The translations under genes and the position numbers were made by a program. From Photobacterium angustum (lineage in GTDB: Bacteria; Pseudomonadota; Gammaproteobacteria; Enterobacterales; Vibrionaceae): 64,000 nt of DNA. The DNA is taken from contig NZ_MSCJ01000001.1 of the NCBI RefSeq assembly GCF_002954615.1, forward strand, positions 1,550,001-1,614,000. The letters run 5' to 3'. The stretch's first letter is position 1. Every line of letters starts with the position of its first letter. The notes beneath the pieces were generated by a model. It made no database searches and was not told where the DNA came from. It saw only the letters and a program-made list of their open reading frames with translations. Shown here one piece after another: positions 8,120 through 16,405 of this stretch.

Positions 8120-8326
8120 TCACTCATCTTTATTGATACCCAATATTTTATCGCACCAAGCTATAATTTTTTCAGCATAGAGAGTCAGAATACCAAGACC
8201 TAGCAATAAGAAAATGTAGATCCATCCAAGCCAGTAAAAAATTTTCGGTACATTTGGAGCAATAACTGCGGCTACACTACCAAACGACATTAATAAAAAA
8301 AATATTTCCCAGAATGCTTTCTTCAT
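8120..8326 (-). CDS. Small two-helix membrane protein
   Basis: 68 residues with agaggt upstream of ATG 8326. Two hydrophobic segments (about 5-24 and 30-51) are separated by a short PNVPK turn, followed by an amphipathic, charged C-terminus, so it is a predicted inner-membrane hairpin. I do not recognise the family. It lies inside the tRNA-Ser-bounded segment on the same strand as the cassette genes but without an attC of its own that I can see. Confidence 0.65.
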   Translation of the reverse strand: MKKAFWEIFFLLMSFGSVAAVIAPNVPKIFYWLGWIYIFLLLGLGILTLYAEKIIAWCDKILGINKDE

Positions 8327-8644
8327 AGCAAACCTCTAACTTTAGTTAATAGAACACCAACGTTAGCATGCCTTTTTTATTTCCAAAGTCAGCGTACTGC
8401 GACCTTACAAGCTCGCTTGGGATGCTTATTTAATAGAAATGGCAGTAATGAATTTTCAGACATAAGCGGTTATGCAGTTGCCACAATTAAAACTAATCGT
8501 CTTAGGAAAAGTAAAGGTAGCAGTAGCACTTATTACAGACATTGCTCTAGATAAAGAAGGTATGTAATAAATACAGGAAAGTAGTTTGTTTTGAACTCTT
8601 TGTATCACTCCATTGGCATGAGTAGTTTCAATACTCTAGATACA
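8327..8644. other. Gap with no supported gene
   Basis: An intergenic stretch between the membrane-protein gene and the tRNA-Ser terminator. A 31-codon plus-strand frame from ATG 8472 has no good ribosome site. I see no integrase remnant. Confidence 0.5.
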
Positions 8645-8680
8645 AAAAAGCCGCTGATTAATCAGCGGCTTTTTCGTTTT
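8645..8680. terminator. tRNA-Ser terminator, right copy
   Basis: The arms aaaaagccgctgatt (8645-8659) and aatcagcggcttttt (8660-8674) are perfect. It lies six bases past the CCA end of the minus-strand tRNA-Ser and is the intact counterpart of the hairpin at 4995-5030. Confidence 0.85.
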
Positions 8681-8685
8681 AAATA

Positions 8686-8776
8686 TGGCGGAGAGATAGG
8701 GATTTGAACCCTAGATACGCTATAAACGTATGCCGGTTTTCAAGACCGGTGCTTTCAACCACTCAGCCATCTCTCC
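8686..8776 (-). tRNA. tRNA-Ser (anticodon UGA)
   Basis: On the minus strand, acceptor ggagagat pairs with atctctcc and is followed by an encoded CCA. The anticodon loop CTTGAAA gives anticodon TGA. A long variable arm (atacg/cgtat) marks class II serine tRNA, and the T arm aggg-TTCAAAT-ccct is intact. Its 3' end faces the accessory segment at 5.0-8.7 kb. Confidence 0.96.
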
Positions 8777-8862
8777 ATGGCGCGAATAGTAGCGAAGTGA
8801 ATACCGAGTGTAAATAGTAGTAAGTGTTATCTGGACAGTCTTTAATCGAATTTAACGGATTA

Positions 8863-9654
8863 TTATTTTGGAACACCGCAATCTGTTAAAAAACGTTCAA
8901 AACCGTATTTTTCTAGCCATTCCAATTGTTCAGTGGAACTCACTAAGAAGCGACCAATAAAATTAACCCCATGCCCTTTTATTTCGCCAACTTGATTCTT
9001 TGTACGAGGAATAAGCAACATCCAGCGTTGCGTTAATAATATATTATACGGGTGACATTCTGTTAAACCATTGATACTCGATGTCATATACAGCTGCATT
9101 GATTCCATAACCGACAAGTAATGCTGGTAGAGTTCTGCTGCATTCAAATATTCGAATATTATCAAGTCATGTTTAAAGGGTAATAGACCCTGAAGAATTG
9201 TCTTTTCTAATGGCAGTGATGTTCTAATTAGCTGCATATGCCTATGCATTTGACTAGAACCTGCTATCGCACCTGAATTAAAAAAACCTAAGACGCTATC
9301 ATCCGTTATTCCTTGTACCCAAGCTTCAAAATCTTTTAAAACTAATGGCGACGTTTGAGGAATATAATTTTTCGCACAGATAAGTAGATGCGGAACAACA
9401 ATAGGAAATTTATTTAATAAACAAACGTGTTGTTCTCCAATCGTGTTGATATATGCTGAGGGATTATAAGGTGATACAAACGGATCATGAGTTGCTACAG
9501 ATGGAGAATGTTTAACTTTCATATTCTCTGTTTCTACATTAACAATGAACTCTATCCCATTTTGCTCAATGATAAGATCGTTTGTTATTAACGGTAGTAA
9601 CTCACCAGACGCTAATCCCTTGTTTGACTTTTCATAACCGATATCCCACAGCAT
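8863..9654 (-). CDS. Ap4A phosphorylase/ATP adenylyltransferase-like protein
   Basis: 263 residues. The motif NSGAIAGSSQMHRHMQLI matches the HIT-superfamily active site of Ap4A phosphorylases (HxHxQ, here HRHMQ), and HVCLLNKFPIVVPHLLI before it and PYNILLTQRWMLLIPR after it fit the same fold. Known enzymes cleave diadenosine tetraphosphate with phosphate to ATP and ADP, or run the reverse. It is a probable cytoplasmic nucleotidyltransferase. It lies 21 bases after the 9676-10071 gene on the same strand, with aaagga before its ATG, so the two probably form an operon. The link between a two-CxxC protein and Ap4A metabolism is not known to me. Confidence 0.8.
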   Translation of the reverse strand: MLWDIGYEKSNKGLASGELLPLITNDLIIEQNGIEFIVNVETENMKVKHSPSVATHDPFVSPYNPSAYINTIGEQHVCLLNKFPIVVPHLLICAKNYIPQTSPLVLKDFEAWVQGITDDSVLGFFNSGAIAGSSQMHRHMQLIRTSLPLEKTILQGLLPFKHDLIIFEYLNAAELYQHYLSVMESMQLYMTSSINGLTECHPYNILLTQRWMLLIPRTKNQVGEIKGHGVNFIGRFLVSSTEQLEWLEKYGFERFLTDCGVPK

Positions 9655-9675
9655 ATTCTTTCCTTTACTACTTAT

Positions 9676-10071
9676 TTAGTAGTCTTCATCAATCTCGGGG
9701 GTACATTCTTCGCAACTTTGTAAAGCAATCTCGTGTTTAAACATTGCAACACCTTCTGATGTCATATGCTCTGAAGTGAGATCATTAACTTCGGTTGAAT
9801 CTTCTGAATTAACTTGGCCATGGTTAATTTCATGTTCAGAATAACCATAATAGTTCAGTAACAAATAATCACGAGCTTCATCTTCTGAACATATGATACT
9901 GACTGAAAAATACTCTTCGTAGTCTGTATCTGATTGAGATAGTACGTTTTTTATCTGTTCGAGAACATCATCTTTCATACTTGGTGTAAACCATCCAAGT
10001 TCAGTTTTCGCCATTCGTTTATGACAGATAAAGCAAGGTAAATCTTCGCTATAATATTTAAAGTTAGTCAT
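9676..10071 (-). CDS. Small two-CxxC protein, paralogue 2
   Basis: 131 acidic residues without signal peptide. It shares with the 3715-4095 product the N-terminal LPCFIC, LGWFTPSM, the central CSEDEARDYLLLN, YSEHE, and the C-terminal HEIALQSCEECTPE. The segment between the central and C-terminal blocks is longer and richer in Asp/Glu/Ser. The conserved CxxC at each end suggests a metal or redox site. I do not recognise a named family. It is the first gene of a likely two-gene operon with the Ap4A-phosphorylase-like gene. Confidence 0.75.
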   Translation of the reverse strand: MTNFKYYSEDLPCFICHKRMAKTELGWFTPSMKDDVLEQIKNVLSQSDTDYEEYFSVSIICSEDEARDYLLLNYYGYSEHEINHGQVNSEDSTEVNDLTSEHMTSEGVAMFKHEIALQSCEECTPEIDEDY

Positions 10072-10369
10072 TGTGAAACTCCATAAAAGAGGTACACGAC
10101 AAAATATTCCTAATATAAATAAATTAATACCTATAAAAATGGAATTTTGTGTTGCGGTTTGAGCTTTTATTCTATAAATAATAACGTTAGCGAGATCATA
10201 TATTTTATAAATATAACCTCTCTACCAATTTAATTGACTCAAGATCACAAGTTAACAACTTAATTACATACTTTATATTTTTAATAGCTATTCTTAAAAA
10301 TCACAAATTGAATGCTTACAGGATGTAAGATAAGCATTGCTCTTAAATGGATTAGGAGGTTCAATCGAA

Positions 10370-10477
10370 ATGGAAAATAATAAAGACACAAAAAATCAAT
10401 GGATTATACCCACAGGGATCAGCTTACTTATGGCTGTACTTGGTGTTGTTATACTATCTCCATTTATTAACATTTAA
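10370..10477 (+). CDS. 35-residue single-helix membrane protein
   Basis: ATG 10370 follows a perfect aggaggt at 10354-10360. The 35-residue product has a short charged N-terminus (MENNKDTKNQ) and one hydrophobic helix from about residue 11 to 33. A hairpin terminator follows directly, so this looks like a genuine monocistronic small protein. No family is recognised. The roughly 300 bases upstream are AT-rich and hold no other gene I can support. Confidence 0.6.
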   Translation: MENNKDTKNQWIIPTGISLLMAVLGVVILSPFINI

Positions 10478-10480
10478 TTT

Positions 10481-10510
10481 AAATGGGGAGTTTCTTCTCC
10501 CCATTTACTT
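10481..10510 (+). terminator. Hairpin after the 35-residue gene
   Basis: The arms aaatgggga (10481-10489) and tccccattt (10498-10506) are perfect. The T tail is weak (acttctta). Confidence 0.6.
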
Positions 10511-10521
10511 CTTACTAAACA

Positions 10522-10983
10522 TTAACTTACAGAGTTCATATTGAATGGATAATAATATTTTGGCATTTCAGAAAGCCGGTTAATATTTTTTTGTTCTTTT
10601 TCTGTTAATACTAAATTATCTCTTTCACCGTATAAAGCAGATTGAAATATAAGCCAACTATTAAGAAATAATTTATCTCCTGTTTTGGCTGTATAATCCA
10701 ATAACTTATATGTAAAATCTTTTTCTTTATTTATAACACACCGCTGAAGAGCCGTATTATTCAATTCATTAAGTATTATCTTTTTTCTTTCTAAAGGTAG
10801 ACTGCTTAACCATGGATCATTAATAGGTTTTAATTTTCTATTTTCAAGTAATTGACATTGATGAATTTGATTCTCATATTCTTGCTTAACTTTTAACAAC
10901 TGCATTTTCTCTGAAGAGCCATTCATACTTAATGAAAATGAAGGAAAAGAGATAATTAAAAATATATACAATAAATTATACAC
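10522..10983 (-). CDS. Exported protein of unknown function
   Basis: 153 residues with a signal peptide (YNLLYIFLIISFPSFSLS, cleavage near residue 19). The mature part is helical and Lys/Glu/Leu-rich with two Cys (QCQLL, RCVINK) that could form a periplasmic disulphide. I recognise no family. Codon use is markedly AT-rich compared with flanking housekeeping genes, which may indicate acquired DNA. The upstream region to 11252 is also very AT-rich. Confidence 0.55.
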   Translation of the reverse strand: MYNLLYIFLIISFPSFSLSMNGSSEKMQLLKVKQEYENQIHQCQLLENRKLKPINDPWLSSLPLERKKIILNELNNTALQRCVINKEKDFTYKLLDYTAKTGDKLFLNSWLIFQSALYGERDNLVLTEKEQKNINRLSEMPKYYYPFNMNSVS

Positions 10984-11252
10984 TTATAGCTACTCAATAA
11001 TAAATAATGATTCAGTGAAAAACATTAATTAAATGATGTTTTATATATCAGACGGCAACCTTACAACAATAATTAATGTAAAACAATAAAGATATTTATC
11101 GATAAAAAATACAAATTATAACCATAAAAATTTCTTGTTTAAATTATTAGATTTTCATTTTAATTTGATTGTTTAAACTCATTTTTTACTACAAAATAAT
11201 CTCAATTAATAACGCTGTCTTTTTCATACACACTATGTTTAGGGATAAAATA

Positions 11253-11606
11253 ATGCATTTCGAACAGCAATTAGCCTTAGCGCATCAAGAATTAACTCGC
11301 TATGGTATTCAGGCATCGAATAGTCATCCTATAAGTTTTCAATTATTGCACTGGTCAGGTTTACAAGCGCCTCTCCCTCATTATGGTCACTTCAAAACCA
11401 ACTTTTCCATTTTTTCTGCATGGTATAGCCTTATTTTTGCGATCATTTTCATTCTTGCAGAAATAATCAGTGACACACCTATTGCTCTCATTTCGGCTAT
11501 TTTTACCTCTTTATTTGCAGGTCTAACTGCAGGAATTTCAATGGCTACTTATTATTACTACAGTGCTAAACGTTTTAATTTGAGCCCTTGGCACCAGTTA
11601 AAATAG
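11253..11606 (+). CDS. Small membrane protein, DUF6404-like
   Basis: 117 residues from ATG 11253, chosen because aggga precedes it at proper spacing; the frame stays open to 11169 but has no better start. An N-terminal cytoplasmic segment (FEQQLALAHQELTRYGIQASNSHP) precedes two membrane helices (about 55-75 and 80-102) and a final SAKRFNLSPWHQL. That layout matches short vibrio membrane proteins I recall as DUF6404. Function is unknown. Confidence 0.68.
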   Translation: MHFEQQLALAHQELTRYGIQASNSHPISFQLLHWSGLQAPLPHYGHFKTNFSIFSAWYSLIFAIIFILAEIISDTPIALISAIFTSLFAGLTAGISMATYYYYSAKRFNLSPWHQLK

Positions 11607-11781
11607 TTTTAATGGCAGACCCAAACACGACTTCTTTTATTTCTGATTTAATTCCCCTATTAAGCTATGTATAAAACGCATGGCTTAAATGTATTTTATT
11701 CATTTGTTTAAAAAATTTATCTCTATATTATCCGCCGCTCGCATTTTAACGCACGCTGCACACTAAAATTTAGAGACAATC

Positions 11782-11967
11782 ATGTTTTCACAATCAACAC
11801 CTGCACAACTTATTCGCATGCTTGCGCTCCTTGTTATCACTTTGGTTGCTGTTCATCATTGCCAACCATTATTAGATGCCCTTGCTAAACATGCGACAAA
11901 TGGCGGCTGCCACCAACAAAACATGATGGATGATGAGCAACCTATGTCTCACCACCACATGCATTAG
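11782..11967 (+). CDS. 61-residue membrane peptide with His/Met-rich tail
   Basis: One hydrophobic segment (about 11-25) is followed by a tail containing two Cys (HHCQP, GGCHQQ) and ending in MSHHHMH. Such His/Met/Cys-rich tails commonly bind transition metals, so copper, nickel or cobalt binding is a possible role, unproven. The MFS transporter gene begins 48 bases downstream on the same strand, so the two may be co-transcribed. No family recognised. Confidence 0.55.
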   Translation: MFSQSTPAQLIRMLALLVITLVAVHHCQPLLDALAKHATNGGCHQQNMMDDEQPMSHHHMH

Positions 11968-12015
11968 TTATCAACACTTCCCTATAAATATAATTCACTT
12001 ATACGAGTACCCTTA

Positions 12016-13233
12016 ATGAGTATTTTTCGCTTTCCTCTCCTAGTTTGGTTAGGTATTGGCATTTTAATTTTTAGCCTAGGGATCAGGCAGTCTTTCGGTA
12101 TTTTTATGATGCCCATATCTGACACTTTTGGCACAGGACGTGAGTTTTTCAGTTTTGCTATCGCCTTACAAAACCTATTATTTGGCTTTTTCCAACCTTT
12201 TATCGGCATGGCATCTGATCGTTTTGGCTCAAAGAAAATCATCATCGGTGGTGCCATTGCGTATGGGTTAGGTTTATATCTTACCTCTATCGCAACCGAG
12301 CCAAGCATGCTGTATTTGAGTATTGGTGCTTTAATTGGCTTGGGCTTAAGTGCAACAAGCTACGTGATCATCTTAGGTTCTATTGCGCGTGTTGTTCCCG
12401 CAGAGCACACAGCAAAGGCATTTGGCTTAACCACATCAGCAGGATCATTTGGTATGTTTGCTGTGATCCCGGGTGCTCAAGCGTTACTTAATCAATTTGA
12501 TTGGCAAACAGCAATGCAGATATTCGCTCTACTTTGTTGCATGATGATCGCTTTTGCTGCCTTTATGAAAACGGCTAATGAAGATAGCTCTAGCAATACA
12601 CCTGTGGTTGACGATAGCCAAACATTATCAGAAGCTTTAAAGGAAGCATTTCAAAATAAAAGCTATTGGTTAATTCACTTAGGTTTCTTTGTCTGCGGTT
12701 TTCACGTTATGTTTATCGCGACGCACTTACCAAGCTATTTAGCAGATAAAGGTTTACCTGCACAAACAGCCGCTATGGCGCTGGCCTATGTCGGTATCTT
12801 TAATATCTTCGGATCTTATTTCTGGGGAATTATGGGGGACCGATTCGACAAGCGCTATGTAATGACATCACTCTACCTTGTAAGAACAGTTGTTATTGCA
12901 GCGTTCGTTACACTACCTGTAACTGAAAACACAGCAGTTATTTTTGGTGGGGCTATCGGTTTTTGCTGGTTAGGGACTGTGCCATTAACTTCTGGTCTAG
13001 TTCGACAAATATTCGGTGCGAGATACTTATCTACTTTGTACGGTCTGGTTTTCTTTACTCACCAAGTGGGGAGTTTTTTAGGTGCTTGGGTCGGTGGGCG
13101 TATTTACGACTATTACCATTCATACACACCTATCTGGTGGCTAACTGTTGTTATGGCATTTATTGCTGCGCTAGTGCACTTACCTATTAACGATAAGCCT
13201 CTTCCTCGTTTACTTGCTCACCACGCAAGTTAA
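12016..13233 (+). CDS. MFS transporter, monocarboxylate-porter-like
   Basis: 405 residues with twelve predicted membrane helices and a central cytoplasmic loop (about 195-215, acidic and Ser-rich). The N-terminal FSLGIRQSFGIFMMPIS and the loop 2-3 motif GMASDRFGSKK are those of bacterial MCT/oxalate-formate-type MFS proteins; the matching GIMGDRFDKRY occurs in the second half. It probably moves a small carboxylate or similar solute across the inner membrane. The substrate cannot be read from sequence. The preceding His-rich peptide gene may be in the same transcript. Confidence 0.85.
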   Translation: MSIFRFPLLVWLGIGILIFSLGIRQSFGIFMMPISDTFGTGREFFSFAIALQNLLFGFFQPFIGMASDRFGSKKIIIGGAIAYGLGLYLTSIATEPSMLYLSIGALIGLGLSATSYVIILGSIARVVPAEHTAKAFGLTTSAGSFGMFAVIPGAQALLNQFDWQTAMQIFALLCCMMIAFAAFMKTANEDSSSNTPVVDDSQTLSEALKEAFQNKSYWLIHLGFFVCGFHVMFIATHLPSYLADKGLPAQTAAMALAYVGIFNIFGSYFWGIMGDRFDKRYVMTSLYLVRTVVIAAFVTLPVTENTAVIFGGAIGFCWLGTVPLTSGLVRQIFGARYLSTLYGLVFFTHQVGSFLGAWVGGRIYDYYHSYTPIWWLTVVMAFIAALVHLPINDKPLPRLLAHHAS

Positions 13234-13239
13234 ACGCAA

Positions 13240-13275
13240 AAAAAAAGCCCTACTAATTTTCATTAATAGGGCTTT
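13240..13275 (-). terminator. Terminator for htpX
   Basis: The arms aaagccctactaat (13244-13257) and attaatagggcttt (13262-13275) have one mismatch. The long T run is on the minus strand, so it mainly ends the htpX transcript, with weaker action for the plus-strand transporter. Confidence 0.75.
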
Positions 13276-13310
13276 ATTCAGCTCTTTCTAATTGAAAGTG
13301 TCTCCGTCGA

Positions 13311-14198
13311 TTACTTGTTTAAGTACTCGCCTTGACGAAGTGCTTCAATACGTTTTTCTAGTGGCGGGTGAGTCATAAATAATTCAGATAATGACTTCTT
13401 ACCATTAATACCAAACGCCATCATTGAGCCTTCTAATTGTGGCTCGTGGCTCACTTTTAGACGCTCAAGCGCTGCGATCATTTTCTCACGACCAACAAGC
13501 TTTGCAGAGCCAGCATCAGCATAGAATTCACGATGACGGCTGTACCACATTGTTAGAATGCTTGCTAAGAAGCCGAATAGAATTTCCATGATGGTTGATA
13601 CGATAAAGTATGTCATGTAGCTACCGCCACTTCCGCCTTCTTCATCGCTATTATTCACACCACTGATTGCGCCAGCCACTAAACGTGAAACGAAAATAAC
13701 AAAGGTATTCACAACACCTTGCATTAACGTCATTGTTACCATGTCACCATTAGCCACGTGACTCACTTCGTGAGCAAGCACAGCTTCAGCTTCATCACGT
13801 GTCATACTGTGTAATAAACCTGTAGAAACAGCTACAAGTGAATCATCACGCTTCGCACCTGTTGCAAATGCGTTAATATCTGGTGAATCATAAATAGCGA
13901 CTGTTGGCATACCAATACCCGCCTGTTGTGCTTGGCGAGATACTGTTTCCATCAACCAGTGTTCTGTTTCGTTACGTGGGCTTTCGATAACCACACCACC
14001 AACAGAACGAAGGGCCATTGACTTTGACATCATCAAAGAAACCAATGAACCACCAAAACCAAATAGTGCAGCCATAACTAGCAAACCAGAAAGGCTACCG
14101 GGTTGCATCCCTGTTACAGCATAAACAATGTTCAATACAACACTGAACACCAGCATTACTGCTAAGTTTGTTAATAAAAACAATGCAATACGCTTCAT
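13311..14198 (-). CDS. htpX: Membrane zinc protease HtpX
   Basis: 295 residues from ATG 14198 ([16 protein letters not shown]), the usual HtpX start; an upstream in-frame GTG at 14216 would add six residues. Two N-terminal membrane helices, the zinc motif HEVSH at 143-147, two further helices in the middle (about 155-180 and 195-220) and the conserved [20 protein letters not shown] and [10 protein letters not shown] blocks are all present. HtpX degrades misfolded inner-membrane proteins with FtsH and is usually stress-induced. I could not identify a heat-shock promoter. Confidence 0.95.
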   Translation of the reverse strand: MKRIALFLLTNLAVMLVFSVVLNIVYAVTGMQPGSLSGLLVMAALFGFGGSLVSLMMSKSMALRSVGGVVIESPRNETEHWLMETVSRQAQQAGIGMPTVAIYDSPDINAFATGAKRDDSLVAVSTGLLHSMTRDEAEAVLAHEVSHVANGDMVTMTLMQGVVNTFVIFVSRLVAGAISGVNNSDEEGGSGGSYMTYFIVSTIMEILFGFLASILTMWYSRHREFYADAGSAKLVGREKMIAALERLKVSHEPQLEGSMMAFGINGKKSLSELFMTHPPLEKRIEALRQGEYLNK

Positions 14199-14648
14199 AT
14201 TTCTAATATTCTCCACTTAGAAATTATTTCAATTCCTACCGTTATCAGTAGAATCGATGCTATCTCTTAATACTGACTCTATACTAAACAAAGCCTGTAA
14301 CTTAACATTATATTCAATGAATATACGTATGATTTAAAGAGTTTAATTGTTACTAATTCTTTATATATGTTCAAAGAGGCAATTTATCAATAGCGAACAT
14401 TGACAAAGGTTTTCCTTTATTAATTTAATATAGTCAATCTACGCTGCTGTTTTATCCTCTTTTTAACTACCAATATAAAATTAATTTCATATTAATTACG
14501 AATAAAAAACCAACATTATCAAAAAGTTACGACTTACGCATATGCAATATAATACTTATTAGACTTTAGTCTTATTGCTTAAGATAACATTCTCGACTAT
14601 TGTGATTGTGTTTTAAAATTAGACAAAACATTGAACCAGGGAGGATTC
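14199..14648. other. AT-rich gap between htpX and a small gene
   Basis: A 450-base divergent intergenic region expected to carry the htpX promoter (minus) and that of the 53-codon gene (plus). It is very AT-rich. I see no further gene, tRNA or strong repeat. Confidence 0.5.
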
Positions 14649-14810
14649 ATGGCTAGTAAAGAGAATTACCAAGTTGCCGTTGATATTTTACGTTGTCACC
14701 TTGGCATGTCTTTAGAAGAAGCTCATAAAGAGCTTGGCATTGATCAGGTAGCAAAAACGTCAGCAACAGAAACACAAGAATTACTCATGGGTCTTAACCA
14801 AGATAATTAA
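14649..14810 (+). CDS. 53-residue conserved-looking cytoplasmic protein
   Basis: ATG 14649 is preceded by ggaggat at ideal spacing and the frame is followed directly by a strong terminator. The product is helical (DILRCHLGMSLEEAHKELGI) without signal or membrane segment; the SLEEAHKELGI part resembles a short helix-turn-helix or UBA-like turn, but I would not assign a family. Good ribosome site, normal codon use and its own terminator make it a real small gene. Confidence 0.65.
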   Translation: MASKENYQVAVDILRCHLGMSLEEAHKELGIDQVAKTSATETQELLMGLNQDN

Positions 14811-14831
14811 TTTGTGTATGCTCAGTTATAC

Positions 14832-14866
14832 AGAAAAAGGCACTCAATGAGTGCCTTTTTCTTATT
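14832..14866. terminator. Bidirectional terminator
   Basis: The arms aaaaaggcactca (14834-14846) and tgagtgccttttt (14848-14860) are perfect, with U tracts in both directions. It serves the 53-codon gene and the bioBFCD operon. Confidence 0.88.
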
Positions 14867-14895
14867 CTTTGTATTAAAAATACGATGATTAAATC

Positions 14896-15576
14896 CTATA
14901 ACCCAAGCTTTTCTAATTGAATATACGATGATAAATCACGCTTATTAATACCTGGCATATAGGGGATCTCACCTAATTTCACACCAGGTAAATTAAGCTC
15001 AAGCATTTTTATCATTTCAGCGTAATTTTCAACCCCAGGGTTAACACGATTAGCAACCCAGCCAACCAGTTCTAAACCGTCAGCTTCAATAGCTTCAGCC
15101 GTTAGCATCGCGTGGCTTAAACAACCTAATTTAATACCTACCACTAAAATTACAGGCAACTTTTCTCGTTTAACCCATGTAGATAAGAAATCGGTGCGTG
15201 TTACGGGCACACGCCAACCACCCGCCCCTTCCACTAATACCACATCAGATTTAGCTTTAAGGTGCGCTAATCCCTGTGAAAGCACATCAAAATCAATGGT
15301 TTTACCTTCTCTTTCTGCAGCCAAATGCGGAGAGACAGGCTCTTTAAACGTATAAGGATTCACTTCTTGATAAGTAAGCTCAACCGGTGAGGCTTCTTGT
15401 ATAAATAAAGCATCTGAATTGCGAAGTCCTTCGGCTGATTCTTCACTGCCTGAAGCGATAGGCTTATAACCTGCCATTTGAATATTGCGCTGACTGGCCG
15501 CTTGTAAAATAGCGCGACTACTGACTGTTTTACCGACTTCGGTATCCGTCCCAGTAAGGAAAAAAGCATTAGTCAT
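14896..15576 (-). CDS. bioD: Dethiobiotin synthetase BioD
   Basis: 226 residues, usual length. The N-terminal P-loop GTDTEVGKT (9-17) binds ATP, and [10 protein letters not shown] and the Lys/Asp region YKPIASGS are the substrate-binding segments. The enzyme closes the ureido ring of diaminopelargonate with CO2 and ATP, the step before biotin synthase. It is the last gene of bioBFCD and overlaps the end of bioC by 8 bases, implying translational coupling. Confidence 0.95.
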   Translation of the reverse strand: MTNAFFLTGTDTEVGKTVSSRAILQAASQRNIQMAGYKPIASGSEESAEGLRNSDALFIQEASPVELTYQEVNPYTFKEPVSPHLAAEREGKTIDFDVLSQGLAHLKAKSDVVLVEGAGGWRVPVTRTDFLSTWVKREKLPVILVVGIKLGCLSHAMLTAEAIEADGLELVGWVANRVNPGVENYAEMIKMLELNLPGVKLGEIPYMPGINKRDLSSYIQLEKLGL

Positions 15577-16405
15577 TAATTAAAACTCCAAAACAAACTT
15601 GATAAGTGGCGGGTAATAAATTGCTTTCATCACGATAGGCATCATAGGCATGCTCTAACGCGTTCAATGTTTGACGCCCTAATAACACATTTTTCCTTTT
15701 TTGTTGCAAATGTGTAGCGCCAATACCTTTTAGATCTTTCATTAACCCTAGTGCTGATGGGTAATGAACGACTATGGGTGAGAATACTAATTTATCAACC
15801 TGTGTTCCTGTTTGCGCCAGCGCAACTTTTATTTCATTTTCTGTTTTAAAATCATTAACATGTTGATGCTGATCAACTTGTGCCCATGCATCTTTTAACT
15901 CATATAATGAGCCATCAACCAGCGTTGTGAAAAAGATCATACCGCCCGGTCGAACAATACGTTTTAATTCTTTAAGTGGTACAGCTAAATCATCACACCA
16001 CTGTAACGCCAAGCTACTAAAAGCAATATCATAGCTATTGTCTGCCAATGGCAAATTTTCAGCATCAGCCAATAGATAATCACAGTCGCTATTACAGCGT
16101 TGTTTAGCTTGCGCCAACATTTCTGAAGACAGATCTGCAGCCGTCACATTAAAGCCAAGCTTTACCAGCTCCGCACTAAAATAGCCTGTTCCACAACCTA
16201 TATCGATCGCTTTTTTATGGCTTCCTACGGCATGAAGATGAGGTAATTCCTCTAATAATAAATGCCCAACTTTACGTTGAAATGCCGCTGCGTTATCGTA
16301 ATTTTTCGCCGCTTTACCAAAAGCCGATGCAACCGCTTGTTTATCTATTAGCATCGCTGGCTCGGTATTTAACGCCGTATTAAATTTATCCATTATATTG
16401 CTCAT
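15569..16405 (-). CDS. bioC: Malonyl-ACP O-methyltransferase BioC
   Basis: 278 residues. The SAM-binding motif [15 protein letters not shown], the following [11 protein letters not shown] and the ALQWCDD block are characteristic. BioC methylates malonyl-ACP so that fatty acid synthesis can build the pimeloyl chain. No bioH is in this window. gaggtg precedes ATG 16405, which lies inside the end of bioF (20-base overlap); it overlaps bioD at its own end. Confidence 0.93.
   Translation of the reverse strand: MSNIMDKFNTALNTEPAMLIDKQAVASAFGKAAKNYDNAAAFQRKVGHLLLEELPHLHAVGSHKKAIDIGCGTGYFSAELVKLGFNVTAADLSSEMLAQAKQRCNSDCDYLLADAENLPLADNSYDIAFSSLALQWCDDLAVPLKELKRIVRPGGMIFFTTLVDGSLYELKDAWAQVDQHQHVNDFKTENEIKVALAQTGTQVDKLVFSPIVVHYPSALGLMKDLKGIGATHLQQKRKNVLLGRQTLNALEHAYDAYRDESNLLPATYQVCFGVLIND

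Noticed and set aside
8472..8567. 31-codon plus-strand frame in the gap before tRNA-Ser
   Set aside because: No proper ribosome site, no family resemblance, and it lies in decaying accessory DNA.
10072..11252. CRISPR array or phage remnant in the AT-rich stretch
   Set aside because: No regularly spaced repeats and no phage-like gene; only two small genes and low-complexity sequence.
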